From NCBI GenBank assembly GCA_900770725.1, contig CAAGLL010000034.1, positions 1 through 64,000 on the forward strand: a DNA stretch of 64,000 nt, read 5' to 3'. A program made the position numbers and the translations under genes. The notes beneath the pieces are model-generated. The model was given only the letters and a program-made list of their open reading frames with translations, did not search any database and was not told where the DNA came from. Shown one piece after another: positions 59,826 to 64,000 of the stretch; position 1 is the first letter of the stretch, and each line of letters opens with the position of its first letter. The stretch is from an uncultured Succinivibrio sp. (GTDB taxonomy: Bacteria; Pseudomonadota; Gammaproteobacteria; Enterobacterales; Succinivibrionaceae).

Positions 59826-61184
59826 ATGTCCGATTTCATCGAGGGGATCAGGAAGCGCGAGGGTGATCTGGAGCAGATCGCCTCCTCAACCGTCAAGGCC
59901 ATCCTCAAGGAAGGCGCCGACCAGTGCAGCGTCTACATCGGCGGCAATTCCGGACTCTCGGTCTCATCGCGCGACGGCTCCGTCGAGAACATCGAGTTCA
60001 ACCGCGGCAACGGACTTAGCATCAGCGTCTTCCGCGGCCACCGCCGCGGCTCCTCATCGACCACGGATCTGCGGCCCGACGCCATCAAGAAGTGCATCGA
60101 GAGCGCGATGAGCATCGCTTCGTTTGCAGGCGAGGATCCCTGCGCCGGCGTGGCCGATCCAGAGCTGCAGTGCCGGGACTTCCGCGATCTCAAGCTGCTC
60201 TATCCCGGGTTTGACAGCCCCGATCAGGCTGCGGAGATCGCAGTGAAGCTAGACAAGCTCGGCATGGAGCACAAGGGCGGGGACATCAAGGGCAGCGATG
60301 GATCGTCTGCCAGCGCCTCCATCTACACCGGATGCTTTGCCGACTCCAACGGGTTCTGCCACGCCTCCTCGTCCTCCTACTGCTCGGCGGGGCTGACGCT
60401 TTTAGGCGAGCGCGGCGGGGCGATGGAGCGCGGCAGCGGCTTCACCGTCTCAAGGAGGATAGACGGCCTCTGGTCGCCTGAGAGGATCGCAAATGAGGCG
60501 CTCTTGAACACCCAAGGCAGGCTCGGGCCCAAGAGGGTCAGGACCGGCCCGATGAACGTGGTCTTCGCCAAGGGCGCGGTGCAGGGCCTCATCGGCACGC
60601 TGGCCGGAGCCATCAGCGGCGGCGCGCTCTTCCGCAGGACCTCGTTCCTCTGCGACGCGCTTGGCAAGGAGATCATGCCCGCCTACGTCGGCATACGCGA
60701 GGATCCCTTGATCGAGGGCGGACTGGGCTCGGATGACTGCGACGGCGAGGGCGTGCGCGCGCTGCCCATGAACGTGGTCTCAGGCGGCGTGCTCAAGGCC
60801 TACCTGCTTGCGACCTACTCCTCGCGCAAGCTCCACATGAAGTCCAACGGCCACGCCAGCGGGATCTACAACTGGGACGTCCATTTCGGCGACGGACGCG
60901 AGCTTCCGTTCGACGAGCTGCTTGCGAAGGCGGGCGAGGGGATCGTGGTCGAGGAGCTCATGGGGCAGGGCACCGATCTTGTGAGCGGCAACTACTCGCA
61001 CGGGGCCTCCGGCTACTACTTCAAGGATGGACGGAAGGTCCACCCGGTTGCAGGGATCACCATCGCAGGCAACCTCAGGGACATGTACCTCCACATGGAG
61101 CTGATGTCCGACAGCTTCGATCCGCGCTACCGCGTGCACACCGGCGCGATCCTGGTCAAAGGCATGACCGTATCTGGAAGCTGA
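59826..61184 (+). CDS. pmbA: Metalloprotease PmbA (TldE)
   Basis: Partner of TldD. 452 aa from ATG 59826 with GAGGAGG upstream (a longer ORF adds 17 residues). The N-terminal half SSRDGSVENIEFNRGNGLS and the C-terminal SGASGYYFKDGRKVHPVAGI-type motif (here SHGASGYYFKDG) fit PmbA; as usual it lacks the HExxxH zinc site present in TldD. tldD is about 9 kb away. Confidence 0.95.
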   Translation: MSDFIEGIRKREGDLEQIASSTVKAILKEGADQCSVYIGGNSGLSVSSRDGSVENIEFNRGNGLSISVFRGHRRGSSSTTDLRPDAIKKCIESAMSIASFAGEDPCAGVADPELQCRDFRDLKLLYPGFDSPDQAAEIAVKLDKLGMEHKGGDIKGSDGSSASASIYTGCFADSNGFCHASSSSYCSAGLTLLGERGGAMERGSGFTVSRRIDGLWSPERIANEALLNTQGRLGPKRVRTGPMNVVFAKGAVQGLIGTLAGAISGGALFRRTSFLCDALGKEIMPAYVGIREDPLIEGGLGSDDCDGEGVRALPMNVVSGGVLKAYLLATYSSRKLHMKSNGHASGIYNWDVHFGDGRELPFDELLAKAGEGIVVEELMGQGTDLVSGNYSHGASGYYFKDGRKVHPVAGITIAGNLRDMYLHMELMSDSFDPRYRVHTGAILVKGMTVSGS

Positions 61185-61210
61185 AGGCAGCAATCTTCAG
61201 ATTTGAAATA

Positions 61211-61244
61211 AAAAAATCCCCAGCCATCAGCCGGGGATTTTTTT
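61211..61244. terminator. Bidirectional terminator between pmbA and gpmI
   Basis: AAAAAATCCCC (61211-61221) and GGGGATTTTTT (61233-61243) with an 11-base loop; U-tract in either direction, between convergent genes. Confidence 0.9.
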
Positions 61245-61261
61245 ATTCTTCAGCTAGCTTG

Positions 61262-62800
61262 TCACTCAAGCTCGACGATCGACTTGCCGGTCATCTCCTT
61301 GGGCTGAGGCAGGCCGATGAGCTTGAGGATGGTCGGGGCTATGTCGCACAGGCGGCCGCCCTCGCGCATCTTGGCCTTGCGGCCGACGTAGATGAACGGG
61401 ACCGGGAGGTTGGTGTGGGCGGTGTAGGGCTGGCCGGTGGTCATGTCCTTCATGCGCTCGCAGTTGCCGTGATCAGCGGTGATCAGGCACTCGCCGCCGA
61501 CCTTCTTCAGGGACTCGACGACCCTGCCGATGCAGTGGTCGACAGCCTCGACGGCCTTGACCGCGGCTTCGAACTTGCCGGTGTGGCCGACCATGTCGCC
61601 GTTGGGGTAGTTGCAGATCACGACGTCGTACTTGCCCGACTCGATGGCCGCGCAGAGCTTGTCGGTGAGCTCCTTCGAGCTCATCTCAGGCTGCAGGTCG
61701 TAGGTGGCGACCTTCGGGGACTGGATCAGGATGCGATCCTCGCCCGGGAACACGGTCTCGACGCCGCCGTTGAAGAAGAAGGTGACGTGGGCGTACTTCT
61801 CGGTCTCGGAGATGCGCAGCTGGGTCTTGCCGTGCTTGGAGAGCCACTCGCCCAAGGTGTTGACCAGATCCTCGGGAGGATAGGCGCAGGCGGTCTTGAT
61901 GTCGGCGGCGTACTGGGTCAGCATCACGAAGTCGGAGAGCTTGGGCCTGTACTCGCGCTTGAAGCCGGTGAAGTCCTTGTCGTCGTTGACGAAGGCCCTG
62001 GTGATCTGGCGGGCGCGGTCGGCGCGGAAGTTCATGAAGATCAGGCTGTCGCCGTCTTCCATCTTCACGGGTTCGCCGACGACGGAGGCCTTGACGAACT
62101 CGTCGTTCTCGCCGCGGTCATAGGCAGCCTTGAGGGCCTCGGTGGCGGTCTTGAACGGGGCGAACTCGCTCTTGGACTGGGTGAGCAGGTCATAGGCCTG
62201 CTGCTCGCGGTCCCAGCGGTTGTCGCGGTCCATCGCGTAGTAGCGGCCGATCAATGAGACGATGCGGCCGACGCCCAGCTCCTTGAAGAGCTTCTCGAAG
62301 ACGTCGATGTCGCCCTGCGCGGAGCGCGGCGGGACGTCGCGGCCGTCGAGGAACGGGTGGAAGTAGATCTGCTTGGCGCCGCGCTGGGCAGCCAGCTTGA
62401 TCATGGCGATGATGTGCTTCTCGTGGGAGTGGACTCCGCCCGGGGACATCAGGCCCATGATGTGGACGGCCTTGCCGGCCTTGACCGCCTTGTCGACGGC
62501 CTCGCAGAGAACCGGGTTCTTGAAGAAGTCGCCGTCCTCGATGGCCTTGGAAATGCGGGTGAGCTCCTGGTACACGACCCTGCCGGCGCCGATGTTGGTG
62601 TGGCCGACCTCGGAGTTGCCCATCTGGCCCTCGGGCAGGCCCACGTAGGTGCCGGAAGCCTGGATGTCGGTGTGGGCGTACTTGGCGGTCAGCGCGTCGA
62701 GGTTCGGGGTCTTGCCGGCCTTGACTGCGTTGAACCTGTCGTCAGGGTTGTCACCCCAGCCGTCCATGATGATCAGGGCGAAAGTTTTTTTCTTTTCCAT
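61262..62800 (-). CDS. gpmI: 2,3-bisphosphoglycerate-independent phosphoglycerate mutase
   Basis: Interconverts 3- and 2-phosphoglycerate, Mn-dependent. 512 aa. Start LIIMDGWGDNPDDRFNAVKA, catalytic Ser63 in GQMGNSEVGHTNIGAGR, and metal ligands in CNYPNGDMVGHTGKFEA and ITADHGNCERM. Alkaline-phosphatase superfamily fold, complete. Possible -10 ATTCTA (minus TAGAAT) at 62845-62850. Confidence 0.97.
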   Translation of the reverse strand: MEKKKTFALIIMDGWGDNPDDRFNAVKAGKTPNLDALTAKYAHTDIQASGTYVGLPEGQMGNSEVGHTNIGAGRVVYQELTRISKAIEDGDFFKNPVLCEAVDKAVKAGKAVHIMGLMSPGGVHSHEKHIIAMIKLAAQRGAKQIYFHPFLDGRDVPPRSAQGDIDVFEKLFKELGVGRIVSLIGRYYAMDRDNRWDREQQAYDLLTQSKSEFAPFKTATEALKAAYDRGENDEFVKASVVGEPVKMEDGDSLIFMNFRADRARQITRAFVNDDKDFTGFKREYRPKLSDFVMLTQYAADIKTACAYPPEDLVNTLGEWLSKHGKTQLRISETEKYAHVTFFFNGGVETVFPGEDRILIQSPKVATYDLQPEMSSKELTDKLCAAIESGKYDVVICNYPNGDMVGHTGKFEAAVKAVEAVDHCIGRVVESLKKVGGECLITADHGNCERMKDMTTGQPYTAHTNLPVPFIYVGRKAKMREGGRLCDIAPTILKLIGLPQPKEMTGKSIVELE

Positions 62801-63066
62801 ACCTTTTTTCTTGTCTCAAGTGGTCAAATTTCTTGCCTGTGCACATTCTAGCCTTTCTCCGCGGCCAATAAGGGCGCGCGCGGGAAAATGTCTCATGCGC
62901 GAAGGTGCGTTAGCCATAACTAACTATACGCTTTCCAGCGCATCCATCCAAAAGGCTGATCTTCTTTGCACCCAATCGGCCTGCCGCGTGCCGGCCCATG
63001 CCTGAAGCAACAGGAGATTTCCGGCTAAATTGGCTATAATTCAAGAGAATCTGGTGGAGGAGCAGC
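62801..63066. promoter_or_regulatory. Divergent promoter region gpmI / AAA-ATPase gene
   Basis: A 266-base non-coding stretch. Minus-strand TAGAAT (62845-62850) could be the gpmI -10; plus-strand TATAAT (63035-63040) could be the -10 of the ATPase gene. GGAGGAG (63057-63063) is its Shine-Dalgarno. Neither has a clear -35. Confidence 0.4.
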
Positions 63067-64000
63067 ATGAATTTCAAGAGGATCACCCTTGGCAATCTGC
63101 CGCTTGCGAAGGCATCTGACAAAGACGCGCTTTTTGTAGACAAAACAAGATACATAGCCCGCCTCGAAGAGAGCGAATTGTCAACAATGCTGTTCCTTCG
63201 CCCCCGCCGCTTCGGCAAGACCTTCTTCACGCGCGTGCTTTATGCCTACTACGATGTCGCTTTCAAGGACGCATTTGAGCGGACATTTAAAGGCTCGTGG
63301 ATCCATGGGCACAAGACCCCCAAGGCCAGTACGTATTACTGCTTGATGCTGGATTTTTCCGGGATCGATTCGAGCAGTCCCGACCGCGCGAGGGCCAGCC
63401 TGGGGTTGGCGCTTTTCAGGGGGATCTTCGAGTTCTCGAAATTCCATCCAGACAAGGGATTCTCTTATGAGCAGATGATGAAAGCCCCGCGCGAGGATCC
63501 AGAATCGCTGCTTGCTCTCTTCTTCAACAACTTCCAGTACCGGGCAAAAGAGAACGAATGGATTTACGTGATCATCGACGAGTATGACCACTTCTCAAAC
63601 GAGGTGCTTGACAGGGACAGGAAAGCTTTCAAGAACTACACCTCAACAGTATCAGGCAATGAAGGATTGCTTAAGAGGTTCTTCAGCACGCTGAAAAGCT
63701 ATTCCGGAGCAAACTGGGGGCTGCCCATCGGGCGGTCTTTCGTCACCGGCGTCTCAGCCGTCTCCATGGACTCGCTGACTTCGGGATTCAATATCGCAAC
63801 CAACATCAGCGCCAAAAGCGAGTTCAACTCGATGGTCGGCTTTACGGCCGATGAGTTGTCGCAGGTGGTCGATGAAACCGTCGACTTCAGCAGGATCCCT
63901 GGTGTAACCAAAAGCCAGATCATGGACATCATGGAGCGCTACTACGATGGGTATGTGTTCTCCTCAGAGTGTGATGAGCATGTGTTCAATACGAACATGT
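63067..64000 (+). CDS. AAA-ATPase-like protein, possible nuclease partner domain (3' end outside window)
   Basis: The frame is open from ATG 63067 to the window end (311 codons visible). N-terminus ITLGNLPLAKASDKDALFVD, P-loop LRPRRFGKTFFTRVLYAYY, Walker B WIYVIIDEYDHFSNEVL, and RRF-type residues match the AAA-ATPase-like family (PF09820) often fused to a C-terminal PD-(D/E)XK nuclease domain (DUF1703), but that part is not visible. These genes occur in multiple copies in Bacteroidetes, Clostridia and some gammaproteobacteria of the gut; function unknown. Confidence 0.85.
   Translation, partial: MNFKRITLGNLPLAKASDKDALFVDKTRYIARLEESELSTMLFLRPRRFGKTFFTRVLYAYYDVAFKDAFERTFKGSWIHGHKTPKASTYYCLMLDFSGIDSSSPDRARASLGLALFRGIFEFSKFHPDKGFSYEQMMKAPREDPESLLALFFNNFQYRAKENEWIYVIIDEYDHFSNEVLDRDRKAFKNYTSTVSGNEGLLKRFFSTLKSYSGANWGLPIGRSFVTGVSAVSMDSLTSGFNIATNISAKSEFNSMVGFTADELSQVVDETVDFSRIPGVTKSQIMDIMERYYDGYVFSSECDEHVFNTNM

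Noticed and set aside
61259..62257. 332-codon plus-strand frame over gpmI
   Set aside because: Antisense shadow of gpmI with low-complexity Leu/Gly/Asp/Val content.

Overview
The window is a 64 kb stretch of a GC-rich gammaproteobacterial chromosome close to the replication origin. The evidence is gene content and order: dnaA-dnaN-recF-gyrB, rpmH-rnpA-yidD-yidC-mnmE, mnmG-rsmG-parA-parB-atpIBEFHAGDC, kdsC-lptCAB-rpoN-hpf-ptsN-rapZ opposite mlaFEDCB, mreBCD-maf-tldD, and the divergent ssb/uvrA pair. An oxygen-independent class III ribonucleotide reductase, EarP-type EF-P modification, several cluster contractions and a terminal AAA-ATPase-like gene fit an anaerobic host-associated lineage such as Succinivibrionaceae. 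That family placement is an inference; the gammaproteobacterial assignment is firmer.

Layout. 1-11 kb: the tail of a coiled-coil protein, a short candidate origin with a perfect DnaA box, dnaA-dnaN-recF-gyrB, then rpmH to mnmE, all on the + strand. A good parS palindrome lies inside dnaA. 11-24 kb: a block separating mnmE from mnmG, made of pqiABC, the class III RNR genes (nrdD, a separate 52-residue glycyl-radical ORF, nrdG), earP-efp, an Aer-like chemoreceptor and a Bcr/CflA-type exporter. 24-35 kb: mnmG, rsmG, parAB and the whole F1Fo ATP synthase operon, all +. 35-45.8 kb: rpoH and ftsY (-), rsmD (+), an L-idonate 5-dehydrogenase-like gene (-), then rapZ, ptsN, hpf, rpoN, lptB, lptA, lptC and kdsC, all -. 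45.8-49.5 kb: mlaFEDCB-darP (+). 49.6-55.2 kb: tldD, maf, mreDCB and ssb (-). 55.4-64 kb: uvrA, a small DUF2750-like gene, a BASS-like transporter, pmbA, gpmI and the start of an AAA-ATPase/nuclease-like gene that runs off the end.

How it works together. The window carries replication initiation and partition (DnaA, DnaN, GyrB, ParAB/parS), cell shape (MreBCD), outer-membrane assembly and lipid transport (LptABC, KdsC, Mla, Pqi), membrane insertion (YidC, FtsY), translation factors (RnpA, MnmE/MnmG, RsmG, RsmD, EF-P, HPF, DarP), energy conversion and sigma factors 32 and 54.

The most interesting observation is the anaerobic ribonucleotide reductase. The large NrdD polypeptide ends just after its zinc ribbon. 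The essential glycyl-radical segment (RRVTGYLVGT) is encoded by its own 52-codon ORF with its own Shine-Dalgarno sequence, between nrdD and nrdG. Other notable points are the parS inside dnaA, a four-cysteine periplasmic insertion in ATP synthase subunit a, an 81-residue basic tail on RpoH, loss of ftsEX between ftsY and rpoH, and several perfect hairpins without U-tracts inside operons.
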